The notes under the pieces are model-generated. The model was not told the origin of the DNA, did not search any database, and was given only the letters and a program-made list of their open reading frames with translations. The translations under genes and the position numbers were made by a program. A stretch of 64,000 bases of DNA from Spirosoma fluviale (GTDB lineage: Bacteria > Bacteroidota > Bacteroidia > Cytophagales > Spirosomataceae): the NCBI RefSeq assembly GCF_900230225.1, contig NZ_OCNH01000001.1:248001-312000 (forward strand), in the 5' to 3' direction. Below are positions 1 through 9,237 of the stretch, piece by piece. Numbering within the stretch: position 1 is the first letter of the stretch; each line of letters starts with the position of its first letter.

Positions 1-1045
1 ATTGATTCTGCGATAAAATGGCTTCAGAATGACGCGACGAGTAGGTTTGAATGTGAGACAGGGCTTCGTCCAGTCCGGCGACCACCTTAACGGCGCATTT
101 ATAATCCAGAAACTCGCGACCGAAATCTTCAGCACGGGCGTGTTGCAGGTTTGTGTAACCGGCTTTGTCAAAAATGGTGTACGAGGTTTCATCCGCAAAA
201 ACTTCCACGTTCCATTTGTTGAAATCGGCCGTGAGCATGGGCAGGAAACGGTCGGCAATGGCTTCGTCGACCAACACGCAGTCGAGGGAGTTGCAGACCG
301 ATGGGCGCGAGACGCGGGCATTTACCACAATAGCAGCAGCTTTGTCCAGATCAGCGGTTTGCTCTACGTAGGCGTGGCATACACCGGCCCCGGTTTCGAT
401 GGTTGGTACCAGCGAGTTTTTGCGAACAAACTGAATGAGCGAATCCGAGCCACGGGGAATGATAATGTCCACGTACCGGGTGGCCGTAAGCAGTTCATTA
501 ACCACAGCCCGATCGGGGGGGAGTAGGGTCACGGCGGCTTTTGATACGCCAAATTCCACCAGTACCCCCTGAATCAGGCCAATCAGGTAGCGATTGGAGA
601 AGTCGGCTTCTTTGCCGCCTTTCAGAACACACGCATTGCCTGATCGCAGACAAAGCGAGGCTACATCGACCGTTACGTTAGGTCGTGCTTCGTAGATGAC
701 ACCCACCACACCCAGCGGAACGGCAATTTTTTTAAGCTTCAGTCCCTGCTCAATGGTTCGTTCCAGAATGATTTCACCGGCCGGATCGGGCAATACTGCT
801 ACTTCCCGCAGACTTTTCGATAGGTCAGCTACCCGACTTTCGGTTAGTTTGAGCCGGTCGTATTTGGGATCGGTTGCGTCCATACGGTCGAGGTCCTTCT
901 GGTTCTCGGCAACGATAGTCCCGGTATGCGCAGCCAGCACGTCGGCCAGCCGATTGAGCAGATCAGTTTTCTGAGCGGGGCTGAGCCGCCGAACGGCTGC
1001 GGCAGCTTGCTGAGTGGCCTGGAGGAGGGGCGTAATTGGTGTCAT
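1..1045 (-). CDS. proA: Gamma-glutamyl phosphate reductase, 3' end cut by window edge
   Basis: The reverse strand reads open from an ATG at 1045 to the window edge, giving about 348 residues with no stop, so the last 50 or so residues lie outside. ProA reduces gamma-glutamyl phosphate to glutamate semialdehyde with NADPH in cytosolic proline synthesis. Visible motifs are a Rossmann segment (GVIYEARPNVTVD, about residues 115-127), the GGKEADFSN stretch near 143-151, VPTIETGAG near 213-221, and the catalytic cysteine in RPSVCNSLDC at residue 251. The gene starts two bases after the proB stop (TAA, tc, ATG), so the two are almost certainly cotranscribed and perhaps translationally coupled. Identification is firm. 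Confidence 0.96.
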   Translation of the reverse strand, partial: MTPITPLLQATQQAAAAVRRLSPAQKTDLLNRLADVLAAHTGTIVAENQKDLDRMDATDPKYDRLKLTESRVADLSKSLREVAVLPDPAGEIILERTIEQGLKLKKIAVPLGVVGVIYEARPNVTVDVASLCLRSGNACVLKGGKEADFSNRYLIGLIQGVLVEFGVSKAAVTLLPPDRAVVNELLTATRYVDIIIPRGSDSLIQFVRKNSLVPTIETGAGVCHAYVEQTADLDKAAAIVVNARVSRPSVCNSLDCVLVDEAIADRFLPMLTADFNKWNVEVFADETSYTIFDKAGYTNLQHARAEDFGREFLDYKCAVKVVAGLDEALSHIQTYSSRHSEAILSQNQ

Positions 1046-1047
1046 GA

Positions 1048-2082
1048 TTACAAAAGTACAATATCATTGGCATTGGCGACTTCCACATTTTGCTGATTAA
1101 GCTGTTGAATCAGCGTTTCGGACGAAATCCGAGCGCGGGCAACGGCTATCGTCTGTTGCTCGTCGTCCAGAATCTCAACCATTTCGCCCGCGGCAAATTC
1201 ACCCAATACGGTTCGAATACCAACGGCCAGTAAGCTTCTTCGTTGTTGCAGTGCCCGAACGGCACCCGCATCGATTTGTATCCGCCCGGCTGCCAGACTA
1301 CCCGAACCAAGCCACCGGTTTCGGGCCGAAAGGGCGGTGCTTTGTGGCGTAAATTCGGTGCCAATTTCATGGTTCAGAGCCCGGCTGATGCTATCCGGCT
1401 CACTTAACCCAAAAATGACGACCCGGATGCCCATGCGGGTAGCCAACTTGGCAAAAGTCAATTTGGATGCCATACCGCCCAATCCCAGCGAGGATTTATC
1501 CGTCCGTACAACACCGAATATGCGCTCGTCGAACTCGTTTACCTGTCTGATTATTTTACCATAGGCATCCAGCAATCCACCCACGGAGGTGCAGAGCATC
1601 AGAGCCTCGGCACCAAAGCCAACGGCAATGAGCGTGGCCAGTTCGTCGTTATCCGAAAACTTCAGTTCACGATTGCTTACAACATCATTCTCATTGGCAA
1701 TAGGAATGAGATCGTTGGCCCAAAGTTCTTCGTAGGTCTGTTTTAACTGAAGAAACTGATCACGGTTGGCAAAGTGGTGCCGTTCGCACAGGCTTTGGGC
1801 AATCGAGACGCCATATATCGAGAAAAAACGGGAATACTGGTTAAGCAAAAGCAGGTTACCAACGGCCGCAGCGGCTTTTCGCTGGATAATGTCCCCCCGG
1901 TATTCCCGAATCAGGGATTTACCAGCGCCCACTGCACCAGACGATACCAGCACAATGCGATAGTGCGTATGCAGGGCAGCTACCTGGCGGGCAATGTCCA
2001 CCATAACCGGCTCATTCGGCTCACCGTTGGGTTTGGTGATGGAAGCGGTACCGAATTTAAGTACAAGAACGGGCTTAGTCAT
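1048..2082 (-). CDS. proB: Glutamate 5-kinase
   Basis: ProB phosphorylates glutamate with ATP, the first and usually proline-inhibited step of proline synthesis. The 344-residue protein starts MTKPVLVLKFGTASI, the amino-acid-kinase N-terminus. The same frame stays open 44 codons further upstream, but that part lacks family resemblance, so the ATG at 2082 is preferred. Kinase-fold motifs include VSSGAVGAG near 49-57 and the SDNDELA segment. The C-terminal 70 or so residues (about 275-344) look like the PUA domain found in longer ProB proteins. It sits between aat upstream and proA two bases downstream. Confidence 0.95.
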   Translation of the reverse strand: MTKPVLVLKFGTASITKPNGEPNEPVMVDIARQVAALHTHYRIVLVSSGAVGAGKSLIREYRGDIIQRKAAAAVGNLLLLNQYSRFFSIYGVSIAQSLCERHHFANRDQFLQLKQTYEELWANDLIPIANENDVVSNRELKFSDNDELATLIAVGFGAEALMLCTSVGGLLDAYGKIIRQVNEFDERIFGVVRTDKSSLGLGGMASKLTFAKLATRMGIRVVIFGLSEPDSISRALNHEIGTEFTPQSTALSARNRWLGSGSLAAGRIQIDAGAVRALQQRRSLLAVGIRTVLGEFAAGEMVEILDDEQQTIAVARARISSETLIQQLNQQNVEVANANDIVLL

Positions 2083-2185
2083 GCCGCAAAGATACGGGTT
2101 TCCCGTTTTGGCGTCTGGTTTTGGTGTACCGTTTATGACGACTAAATCATGAGTTGCGTGCTCCGAAGGTAAGTGTTTCGAAGCG

Positions 2186-2794
2186 TTATACCTTCTCCCG
2201 CACAAGATCCGCAAAGCGGGCTTTTTGGCGAAGGGCCGCTTTCAGTTGTTTCAGGTAATCGGCCTTCGGAATTTCAATAGCCCCGTATCGACGCACATTG
2301 TCGTTGATAAACTGCGTGTCGAGGAGACTAAAGTGCTGCTGGCGAAGAATAAGAATCAAATTATGAAACGCTACTTTCGACGCATTACTAACTCGGTTGA
2401 ACATCGACTCGCCAAAAAATGCCGACCCCAGGGCCACTCCGTATAAGCCGCCAACCAGCCTGTTGTCCATATACGTTTCAACGCTGTGGGCGAGGCCCAT
2501 GTGGTGCAGTTCGGTATAGGCATTTATGATTTCTTCCGAAATCCAGACGCTGTCATCGTCCGAACGGGGAATGGAGCAATTGCGCATCACTTCATTGAAC
2601 GCGGTGTTGACGCGAACCTCAAATTGATTGCGATTAAGAACCGGGCGGAGCGATTTGGCAGGTTTATAAGTATCAATTGGGATAATGGCGCGCGGGTCTG
2701 GCGCGTACCAGTAAAGAGTACCGTCGGCATCGGCCATTGGGAAAATACCGTTAATGTAGCCGTAAACAAGGTCGTCGGCGGTTAGCTTCTCCAT
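2186..2794 (-). CDS. aat: Leucyl/phenylalanyl-tRNA-protein transferase
   Basis: Aat transfers Leu or Phe from charged tRNA to the N-terminus of proteins that begin with Lys or Arg, which marks them for ClpAP degradation (N-degron pathway, cytosol). The 202-residue protein has the family pattern: YGYINGIFPMAD near the N-terminus, WYAPDPRAI, GLAHSVE, GGLYGVALGSAFFGESMF and LLDTQF. The start at 2794 (MEKLTADD) is chosen because homologues begin close to this segment; an in-frame ATG lies nine codons upstream. Its stop is about 100 bases before proB on the same strand, so readthrough into proBA is possible. No terminator is visible between them. Confidence 0.93.
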   Translation of the reverse strand: MEKLTADDLVYGYINGIFPMADADGTLYWYAPDPRAIIPIDTYKPAKSLRPVLNRNQFEVRVNTAFNEVMRNCSIPRSDDDSVWISEEIINAYTELHHMGLAHSVETYMDNRLVGGLYGVALGSAFFGESMFNRVSNASKVAFHNLILILRQQHFSLLDTQFINDNVRRYGAIEIPKADYLKQLKAALRQKARFADLVREKV

Positions 2795-3053
2795 TAAACT
2801 CGTACGCGTGTAGAACAACAAATATAAGGTATTCGACCACTATTTTACAGAGCCCGAATCAGGAACGCAGCACATACTTATTTAGTGATGGCATTTTATA
2901 TGTATACATTTGCCACTTATTGGTAGTACAGTACATGTTGGGCCGCTGACTTGGCAGCTTAGTCTTCGGGATGTAATCCGTACCGGTTTACCGATTAAAC
3001 CAAACCCTTTGCCCACTGTCAAACGTTTATAGTAAAACGATTAGCGAACCATC

Positions 3054-3671
3054 ATGAAAAAAAGCCTTTTTTGCCTACTGCTGGCACTGCCTTTGTTATT
3101 TAGTCAATGTAGTTCCAATAGTCAGCTATCGCAGGCCAAAGCCCTCGGTAACTGCCGCTATACACTAGCCTCGGCCGACAGTATCTACCTGGCGGGTATC
3201 GACGTGCGCCAATTACGTAAGCTCGAAGACTTGAACCCCGCTCGTTTTCCACGACTGGCGGCCGGACTGCTTACGCGCAACATTCCGCTCGATGCCCGTA
3301 TTAACCTTGACATCACCAATCCAACCAATAAAATGGCCGGTATCAACCAACTGGAGTACCGCGTTATGCTGGCCGGGCAGGAATTGTTCAACGGGTTTTT
3401 AAACCAGCGTATCGAAGTACAACCGGGTGGGGGCAAAACCCGCGTGCCGGTTCGGTTGAATACCAATGCGTATCAATTGCTTACCGATAGCAAAACCCGC
3501 GATGCGTTCACCCAACTGGTTCAGAATCTTTCGGGGGCGTCGGGAACGCAACCTTCCAAATTGACCATCAAGATCAAGCCTACGCTGGATTTACTGGGCA
3601 AGCAGGTTAACTATCCGGGCTATATCACCATCGACCAGGATGTAACGAATAAGATTTTGCTGGGAAACTAG
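3054..3671 (+). CDS. LEA type 2-like lipoprotein
   Basis: A 205-residue predicted lipoprotein. It has a lysine start (MKK), a hydrophobic stretch and a probable lipobox ending at Cys19 (LLFSQC). The mature part contains two segments resembling the LEA14/WHy beta-sandwich: 'IDVRQLRKLEDLN', then 'IPLDARINLDITNPTNKMAGINQLEYRVMLAG' in part, with the typical 'NP' after a beta strand. Such domains are not enzymes; in other organisms they are linked to desiccation stress or lipid and protein binding. Transcribed alone, upstream of a DUF6807 gene on the same strand. A TACATTTG element at 2905-2912 could be its -7 box, but the -33 match is poor. Confidence 0.6.
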   Translation: MKKSLFCLLLALPLLFSQCSSNSQLSQAKALGNCRYTLASADSIYLAGIDVRQLRKLEDLNPARFPRLAAGLLTRNIPLDARINLDITNPTNKMAGINQLEYRVMLAGQELFNGFLNQRIEVQPGGGKTRVPVRLNTNAYQLLTDSKTRDAFTQLVQNLSGASGTQPSKLTIKIKPTLDLLGKQVNYPGYITIDQDVTNKILLGN

Positions 3672-3798
3672 TTGCACCTGGCTTTTCTGATCGGTGTATT
3701 CAGTAGCATTTGGCATGCCCCGGCTTTTTCAGGTCGGGGCAATTTGTTTTACGCTCCCTAAACCAGTATTTGCACGGCTGATTAACTACTCTTATTCA

Positions 3799-4824
3799 AT
3801 GCGCTATTTACTCTTTTCCTGCCTGGTTGTCGGCTCGATGTTATCGGTTCAGGCTCAGTCAAATCAAGTTCGTATCACCCACGACGAAGCCCAGAAGCGG
3901 GTTTCTGTCACGGTAGATGGCAAACCCTTCACGGCGTATATTTATCCGGGTCCAGCCGTACTGAAAAAGCCGGTTCTGTATCCGATTTTATCGGCCGGAG
4001 GAAATTTTATAACCCGTGGCTGGCCATTGGACCCGCGTCCCGGCGAGCGTATCGACCACCCGCACCACGTGGGGATGTGGTTCAATTACGGCGATGTGAA
4101 CGGACATGATTTCTGGAATAACTCGATTGATGTGGGTCCGGAGCACAAAGGGCCTTTCGGTACGATTGTTCATACGGGCGTAAAATCCATGAAAAGTGGA
4201 AAGGGGCAGGGCGAACTCGTTGTAACGGCTAACTGGCTTGACAAGGACAACAAGGTGATGCTTCAGGAAACGACAACCTTCCAGTTCAAAGCCGGTACCA
4301 ATAACCGAATCATCGACCGCACCACAACGCTCAAAGCCATGGATAAAGACGTCGTTTTTAAGGATAACAAAGAGGGTATGATTGCTTTACGAATGGCTCG
4401 CCAGCTCGAGCAGCCATCTACCAAAGCCGAAGTATTTACCGATGCCCAGGGCGTAGCGACCAAAGTGCCGGTTCTGGATAATGCGGGTGTAACGGGTCTA
4501 TACCATACCAGCCAGGGCGTAGAAGGGGATGCCGTTTGGGGTACACGTGCCCAGTGGAATAAACTTACCGGCACCATTAACAATGAGAACGTGTCTGTCG
4601 TATTGTCTGACGATCCGAATAACATCGGCTATCCAACCTATTGGCATGCCCGTGGATATGGGTTGTTTGCGGCTAACCCACTGGGGCCGTCGGTGTTTAC
4701 AAACGGGAAGGCTCCGGCCATGAATTATACGCTGGGGGCTGGTAAATCGGTTACGTTTCACTACAAGCTGCTGATTCAATCGGGCGACCTGTCAGACATT
4801 GCCCTGAAGCAGTTGATAAAATAA
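3799..4824 (+). CDS. DUF6807 (PmoA-like) exported protein
   Basis: A 341-residue protein with a signal peptide (MRYLLFSCLVVGSMLSVQAQ, cleavage after AQA or AQ). The frame is open 35 codons upstream without an export signal, so the ATG at 3799 is the likely start. The motif IDHPHHVGMWFNYGDVNG with its histidine cluster and the later PLGPSVF are typical of the DUF6807 family, often labelled 'methane oxygenase PmoA' by naming error. The fold is thought to be a beta-sandwich, and in Bacteroidota and Planctomycetes the genes are common in sugar-catabolic loci with Gfo/Idh/MocA and PF06439 genes. Such a locus starts about 4.4 kb downstream. True substrate unknown. Confidence 0.75.
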   Translation: MRYLLFSCLVVGSMLSVQAQSNQVRITHDEAQKRVSVTVDGKPFTAYIYPGPAVLKKPVLYPILSAGGNFITRGWPLDPRPGERIDHPHHVGMWFNYGDVNGHDFWNNSIDVGPEHKGPFGTIVHTGVKSMKSGKGQGELVVTANWLDKDNKVMLQETTTFQFKAGTNNRIIDRTTTLKAMDKDVVFKDNKEGMIALRMARQLEQPSTKAEVFTDAQGVATKVPVLDNAGVTGLYHTSQGVEGDAVWGTRAQWNKLTGTINNENVSVVLSDDPNNIGYPTYWHARGYGLFAANPLGPSVFTNGKAPAMNYTLGAGKSVTFHYKLLIQSGDLSDIALKQLIK

Positions 4825-4837
4825 TTGGTGGGCTAAA

Positions 4838-4895
4838 CATTCTACATCATAAAGCCCCTGAAAGTTAGTTTCCAGGGGCTTTATGATGTAGAATG
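4838..4895. terminator. Bidirectional terminator, 23-bp perfect inverted repeat
   Basis: Arms 4838-4860 and 4873-4895 are perfect reverse complements (23 of 23) around a 12-base loop. The hairpin lies between two convergent genes, 14 bases after the DUF6807 stop and 14 before the stop of the minus-strand gene at 4909. This suits a shared terminator. Confidence 0.8.
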
Positions 4896-4908
4896 CAATG
4901 TTAATAGC

Positions 4909-5304
4909 TTAGTTTAAATGGACAAGTGCTGATCGATAGACGCGCCCTTCCGTTTTGCCCATCCACGAACGAAGCATATTGCTCTCGGTGGTGGCCCGGC
5001 CCAGTTCATTGTCTATTTGCCGAAGTAGAAAAAACAACTGATGAACGTGCATCCACTGGGTAGCCAACTGGTTCTCCGTTTTAGGGCTTTGCTTTTGCTG
5101 TCTTGCTTCCTGCGTCAATAGGCGCAGGCTCATCTTTAGATGATAGCGGAGTATTATAAGTCGACTGGCCATAGGTAACTCGCCCGGATTACGTTCCATG
5201 TGCGAAATACTTTTGGCCAACATGTTGTTGCGCTGCTGAAGTTGGTCGGATACAATCATCCAGGCATGTTCAGCTTGAAGCGAGTCATACGTTACAGTTT
5301 TCAT
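4909..5304 (-). CDS. Hypothetical helical protein, 131 aa
   Basis: I do not recognise this protein. It begins MKTVTYDSLQAEHAWMIVSD, has no signal peptide or membrane segment, and is rich in Leu, Gln, Arg and Met with predicted long helices, especially about 50-105. It ends beside a strong convergent terminator. A long AT-rich upstream region (5305-5571) separates it from the divergent DJ-1/PfpI gene. It looks like a real gene because of codon use and the clean start, but no function can be assigned. Confidence 0.6.
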   Translation of the reverse strand: MKTVTYDSLQAEHAWMIVSDQLQQRNNMLAKSISHMERNPGELPMASRLIILRYHLKMSLRLLTQEARQQKQSPKTENQLATQWMHVHQLFFLLRQIDNELGRATTESNMLRSWMGKTEGRVYRSALVHLN

Positions 5305-5571
5305 GGCGATTTGTACAAATACGGTTTATGACAAATATACTAATAACTCTATTAACTTAATTGGTTAAAAGGCTATTCGGTAAAATTTTTTTTGGCGTAT
5401 TCGTTTATGAACCACTGATTAGATAGGTGTATGGCATTTTGGTTTAATGGATAATAAGAAAAAACAGGGTTCAATGTTGGCGGCATTGGGTGCTGAACTA
5501 TATAATCTAATCAGTAAGTTTGAAGTGTAGGGTTTAACTCCGAACTTCAAACCTCCAATTTATTTCTGCTC

Positions 5572-6264
5572 ATGGACCCTATTTACCGCGCGTTGATTGT
5601 TTGTACCAATCATACCGACTACCCGACGAAGCCTTACAAAACAGGTTTGTGGTTAAGTGAAGCCACGCACTTCTACGATGAATTGGCGGATCGGAATCTG
5701 CCCTATGATATAGCTAGTCCCAAAGGGGGAGCGGTGCCTATTGATGAACGGAGTATGGACCGGCGGGATACCGTCAATGAGAAGTGGTATAATGATCCAA
5801 CGTTTCGCGCCAAACTGGATAATTCAATACCTCTTGCCGATGTAAGGGCGGAGAACTACCAGATTATTTATTTCACCGGCGGACATGGTACCATGTGGGA
5901 TTTCCCTGACAATGAAATCGTGAAGAGGCTAACGCGTCAGATTTACGAAAAAGGAGGGATGGTGTCGGCCGTTTGCCACGGGGTAAGTGCGTTACTTAAT
6001 GTGACGCTCTCGGATGGAACCAGGCTGATTGATAATCGGCAGGTAACGGGTTTTTCGAACATGGAAGAGAAGCTCGTTCGTCTTGATGAGGAGGTACCCT
6101 TCCTGCTCGAAGATGCGCTGAGGAAGCAAAACGCATTATACAGCAAAAGTCTGATTCCTTTTCTGCCATACATTGAAGTAGATGAGCGGTTAGTAACCGG
6201 CCAGAATCCCCTTTCGGCCCGTAAGGTAGGCCGAAAGGTACTCGAAGAAATGTATGAAAAATAA
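5572..6264 (+). CDS. DJ-1/PfpI (Hsp31-like) class I glutamine amidotransferase-fold protein
   Basis: A 230-residue cytosolic protein of the DJ-1/PfpI superfamily. The nucleophile elbow is AVCHG (Cys135, His136), with a glutamate near residue 30 (LWLSEATH) and the TGGHG loop at 102-106. The layout resembles Hsp31/HchA-like members, whose activities include glyoxalase III-type methylglyoxal conversion, holdase function or deglycase activity; which applies here cannot be told from sequence. The acid of the triad is not obvious. The leader holds a small hairpin (arms 5518-5526 and 5544-5552). It converges on rfbC downstream with only 13 bases between stops. Confidence 0.78.
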   Translation: MDPIYRALIVCTNHTDYPTKPYKTGLWLSEATHFYDELADRNLPYDIASPKGGAVPIDERSMDRRDTVNEKWYNDPTFRAKLDNSIPLADVRAENYQIIYFTGGHGTMWDFPDNEIVKRLTRQIYEKGGMVSAVCHGVSALLNVTLSDGTRLIDNRQVTGFSNMEEKLVRLDEEVPFLLEDALRKQNALYSKSLIPFLPYIEVDERLVTGQNPLSARKVGRKVLEEMYEK

Positions 6265-6277
6265 AGCGCAGTAAAGG

Positions 6278-6823
6278 TTAGACTACTGCCTGGGGAAATA
6301 TCTCCCGGAATAACTTCAACTCTTTGTCTTTCTCTGAAACAATCGGATTGGCAACGCCCCAGTCGATGTTCAGATCCGGATCGTTCCAGATGATACCGGA
6401 TTCGGCCGCTTTATTGTACACATTCGTACACTTATAACTGAAAACGCTGTCTTCCAGCGCCACAAACCCATGCGCAAAGCCTTCAGGTATATAGGCCATA
6501 TTGGCGCGTTTAGCATCCAGTAGAAAGCCTTCATACTGACCAAAGGTGGGCGAATCGGGTCGTAAATCAACGGCAATATCCAATACCTGACCACTGATAA
6601 CCCGAACTAGTTTACCCTGGGCAAACGGCTGATTCTGCATGTGAAGTCCCCGCAAAACGCCTTTTGTTGAAAAGGATTGATTGTCCTGAACGAAATCCAT
6701 AGGTAAGCCAAGGGATTCGAAAAGCGGTTTGTTGTAAGACTCAAAAAAGTGACCACGTTCATCTTCAAAAAGACGTGGCGTTAATTCAATCAGGCCCTGT
6801 ATGGATGTTTGCCGAACTTGCAT
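6278..6823 (-). CDS. rfbC: dTDP-4-dehydrorhamnose 3,5-epimerase
   Basis: RfbC/RmlC epimerises C3 and C5 of dTDP-4-keto-6-deoxyglucose in dTDP-L-rhamnose synthesis for cell-surface glycans. The 181-residue length from the ATG at 6823 fits the family, while the open frame runs 29 codons further upstream. Motifs seen: FEDERGHFFESYN, the RGLHMQ segment with the catalytic His, IAVDLRPDSPTFGQ, IPEGFAHGF and the Tyr-containing FSYKCTNVYNKAAESGI. No rfbA, rfbB or rfbD lies nearby, so the gene is away from the rest of its pathway. It diverges from pyrF. Confidence 0.93.
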   Translation of the reverse strand: MQVRQTSIQGLIELTPRLFEDERGHFFESYNKPLFESLGLPMDFVQDNQSFSTKGVLRGLHMQNQPFAQGKLVRVISGQVLDIAVDLRPDSPTFGQYEGFLLDAKRANMAYIPEGFAHGFVALEDSVFSYKCTNVYNKAAESGIIWNDPDLNIDWGVANPIVSEKDKELKLFREIFPQAVV

Positions 6824-6934
6824 GAGGCAGGTTTGTTTCGTAGAGGTAATTACTATCTGGGTCAAATTTATGAAACTGGTACCATTAGTTGTACTTTTGG
6901 GCTCAATCATTTACTGTAGTGCTTTCATTTAGGC

Positions 6935-7774
6935 ATGACCTACTCGGAATTAAGCGATCAGATTTTTCAAAAACAGTCTTATTTATGTGTCGGATTAGAT
7001 ACCGACCCGCGTAAACTGCCCCCGCATTTACTGACTGAGAAAGACCCCGTCTTTGCGTTCAACAAAGCCATTATTGATGCCACGGCCGATTTTGCCGTAG
7101 CTTACAAGCCCAACATTGCTTTTTACGAAGCCCAGGGGCCACGTGGCTGGGAAAGTCTGCAAAAAACGCTGGATTACATTCCTGCCAGTTGCTTCACCAT
7201 TGCCGATGCAAAACGGGGGGATATTGGCAATACATCGGATTTGTACGCCCGTACGTTCTTCGATCCAACCGCTGCCGGACTGGATTTTGATTCGGTGACA
7301 GTAGCCCCGTATATGGGGCACGATTCGGTAACGCCGTTTCTGGCATACAAGGGGAAATGGGTCATTTTATTAGCCCTGACGTCCAATGCGGGCAGCACCG
7401 ATTTTCAATACCAGACGCTTTCTTCCAGAACTGCCAGTCAGAAGCCCTTATTCGAGAAAGTGATTGAAACCGCCCAGGGTTGGGCCGGGCCTGACCAATT
7501 GATGTTCGTTGTAGGGGCCACGCAAACAAGTGAATTAGAACGTATCCGGCAGCTTGCTCCCGATAATTTTTTGCTGGTTCCCGGCGTTGGAGCGCAGGGT
7601 GGTAGTCTGGCTGATGTATCCCGGCTGGGGTTGACCAAAGCGGGCGGTTTACTCGTCAATGCGTCAAGAAGTATTTTGTACGCGTCAAACGGACCGGATT
7701 TTGCCGATCGGGCGAGAGACGAAGCACAACGGCTCCAATTAGAGATGGCCGGGTATCTGACTCAAATCCAGTAA
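6935..7774 (+). CDS. pyrF: Orotidine 5'-phosphate decarboxylase (class II type)
   Basis: PyrF makes UMP from OMP, the last step of de novo pyrimidine synthesis. At 279 residues it belongs to the longer class II form. The active-site motif DAKRGDIGNTS carries the catalytic Lys and Asp residues. The N-terminal LCVGLDTDPRKLP and later VTVAPYMGHDSV, VGATQ and LVPGVGAQGG segments also fit. It stands alone, 110 bases before the DUF2851 gene on the same strand; no terminator is obvious between them. Confidence 0.95.
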   Translation: MTYSELSDQIFQKQSYLCVGLDTDPRKLPPHLLTEKDPVFAFNKAIIDATADFAVAYKPNIAFYEAQGPRGWESLQKTLDYIPASCFTIADAKRGDIGNTSDLYARTFFDPTAAGLDFDSVTVAPYMGHDSVTPFLAYKGKWVILLALTSNAGSTDFQYQTLSSRTASQKPLFEKVIETAQGWAGPDQLMFVVGATQTSELERIRQLAPDNFLLVPGVGAQGGSLADVSRLGLTKAGGLLVNASRSILYASNGPDFADRARDEAQRLQLEMAGYLTQIQ

Positions 7775-7884
7775 GTATTTTGGGCATATTTATAAAATAA
7801 GGGTAGTTAACGTATCATTTTGAGGTATTGTGTTTATATTCATGACACAGTCAAGGTGCTACACTTAATCGTCGTTGTTCTTCC

Positions 7885-9174
7885 GTGCCCGAAGCCTTTC
7901 TCTATTTTCTTTGGCAATATCAATACTTTGCAACCCAGCATCTAACCACGACCGATGGCGAAGTGGTGCAGGTATTACGCCCTGGTTTCCGGAACCATGA
8001 TTCCGGGCCGGACTTCACAAATGCCCGTTTACTGATAAACGATGTAGAATGGGTAGGTACGGTAGAAATGCACACGCGCACGTCGGACTGGCTGGCGCAT
8101 CGTCATCAGTTTGACCGGGCGTACGACAATGTTATCCTGCACGTTGTCTGGGAAGATGATCGTCCGGTTAATGGTCGGCGTGTAGATCGGTCGAATGGTA
8201 CGCCTTTACCCACGCTTGAACTGAGTTCACGCACCAACGCCACCTTGCTGGATCAATATCGGCTACTTATCGAATCGCCGGATGTAATTCCGTGTGCCGG
8301 GCAATTCAAATCCGTGTCGCCCCTCCGGCTGACCTCCATGCTCGATAAGGCAATGCTTCAACGTCTGGAGCGGAAAGCCATGGGGGTTTTGGACGTATTT
8401 AAGCAAACGGGAAGTGATTGGGAGGAGACCGCCTATCGCTTGTTAGCGATCAATATGGGCTTTAAAATAAACGCGGCTCCCATGGAGCAGTTAAGTCGGT
8501 CTGTACCGCTGAAAGTCATCCATAAACACCGTGACCAGATTCATCAGGTAGAAGCCATACTTTTTGGTACGGCTGGCTTGCTGGAAACAGAAGCATCGGA
8601 TGAGTATACTGCAACGCTTTTGCGGGAGTACCGTTTTTTATCTGCTAAATACCAACTGGCCGATAAAGAAGTGACCGAGTCGGCCTGGAAGTGGGGGCGG
8701 CTTCGTCCGGCTAATTTCCCAACGCTTCGCCTGGCCCAACTGGCCCGCCTGTTAACCAAACACGCCAGCTTGTTTTCGCTTTTTGTCGGTACAAGTGATT
8801 TGACTATGCTCTTGAAATTAGTGCAGGTAACTCCTTCTGACTACTGGCAAACGCATTATCGGTTCGGAAAAAAGACCGAAAAAATAGTCCCTGCTTTGGG
8901 GAGTAACGCTGCCGAGAATATTGTCATTAACACGGTTGTTCCGTTGTTGGCAGCCTACGCTCACCACCGGGAGCAACCCGCTTACATTGACCGGGCCATT
9001 GCCCTTTTGGAAGAACTACCTTCAGAAAAAAACCGCCTGACCGACACTTGGGATACCCTTGGACTGGGTATCCGGACAGCGTTCGATTCGCAGGCGGCTA
9101 TTGAATTGTATAATGAATTCTGCTCCGTCAAAAAATGCTTAAGCTGCCAGATTGGAGCGGGGCTGTTAAAATGA
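7885..9174 (+). CDS. DUF2851 family protein
   Basis: A 429-residue protein starting at GTG (VPEAFLYFLWQYQYF). The N-terminal third carries the DUF2851 hallmarks 'GFRNHDSGPDFTNARL' and 'GTVEMHTRTSDWLAHRH', reminiscent of a restriction-endonuclease-like fold with conserved Asp, Glu and His. The C-terminus ends in a CxxxxCLSC-like cysteine cluster (CSVKKCLSC), which could bind a metal. The family is widespread in Bacteroidota, usually single-copy, and uncharacterised. No signal peptide. A repeat-type hairpin follows the stop. Confidence 0.8.
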   Translation: MPEAFLYFLWQYQYFATQHLTTTDGEVVQVLRPGFRNHDSGPDFTNARLLINDVEWVGTVEMHTRTSDWLAHRHQFDRAYDNVILHVVWEDDRPVNGRRVDRSNGTPLPTLELSSRTNATLLDQYRLLIESPDVIPCAGQFKSVSPLRLTSMLDKAMLQRLERKAMGVLDVFKQTGSDWEETAYRLLAINMGFKINAAPMEQLSRSVPLKVIHKHRDQIHQVEAILFGTAGLLETEASDEYTATLLREYRFLSAKYQLADKEVTESAWKWGRLRPANFPTLRLAQLARLLTKHASLFSLFVGTSDLTMLLKLVQVTPSDYWQTHYRFGKKTEKIVPALGSNAAENIVINTVVPLLAAYAHHREQPAYIDRAIALLEELPSEKNRLTDTWDTLGLGIRTAFDSQAAIELYNEFCSVKKCLSCQIGAGLLK

Positions 9175-9186
9175 TGTATGATATAG

Positions 9187-9224
9187 GATGTATGATGTAT
9201 GGGTTAGCGCATACATCATACATC
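9187..9224. terminator. Hairpin of 'gatgtat' repeats, convergent junction
   Basis: Arms 9187-9201 and 9210-9224 (15 bp, perfect) flank an 8-base loop. The arms are built of the short direct repeat gatgtat, and another copy starts at 9173. It lies between the DUF2851 stop and the end of the minus-strand oxidoreductase gene, so it probably serves as a shared terminator. Confidence 0.65.
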
Positions 9225-9237
9225 ATACATCTTAAGG

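Noticed and set aside
29-526. 165-codon plus-strand open frame at the left edge
   Set aside because: It is antisense to proA, which has clear motifs on the minus strand and runs off the window.
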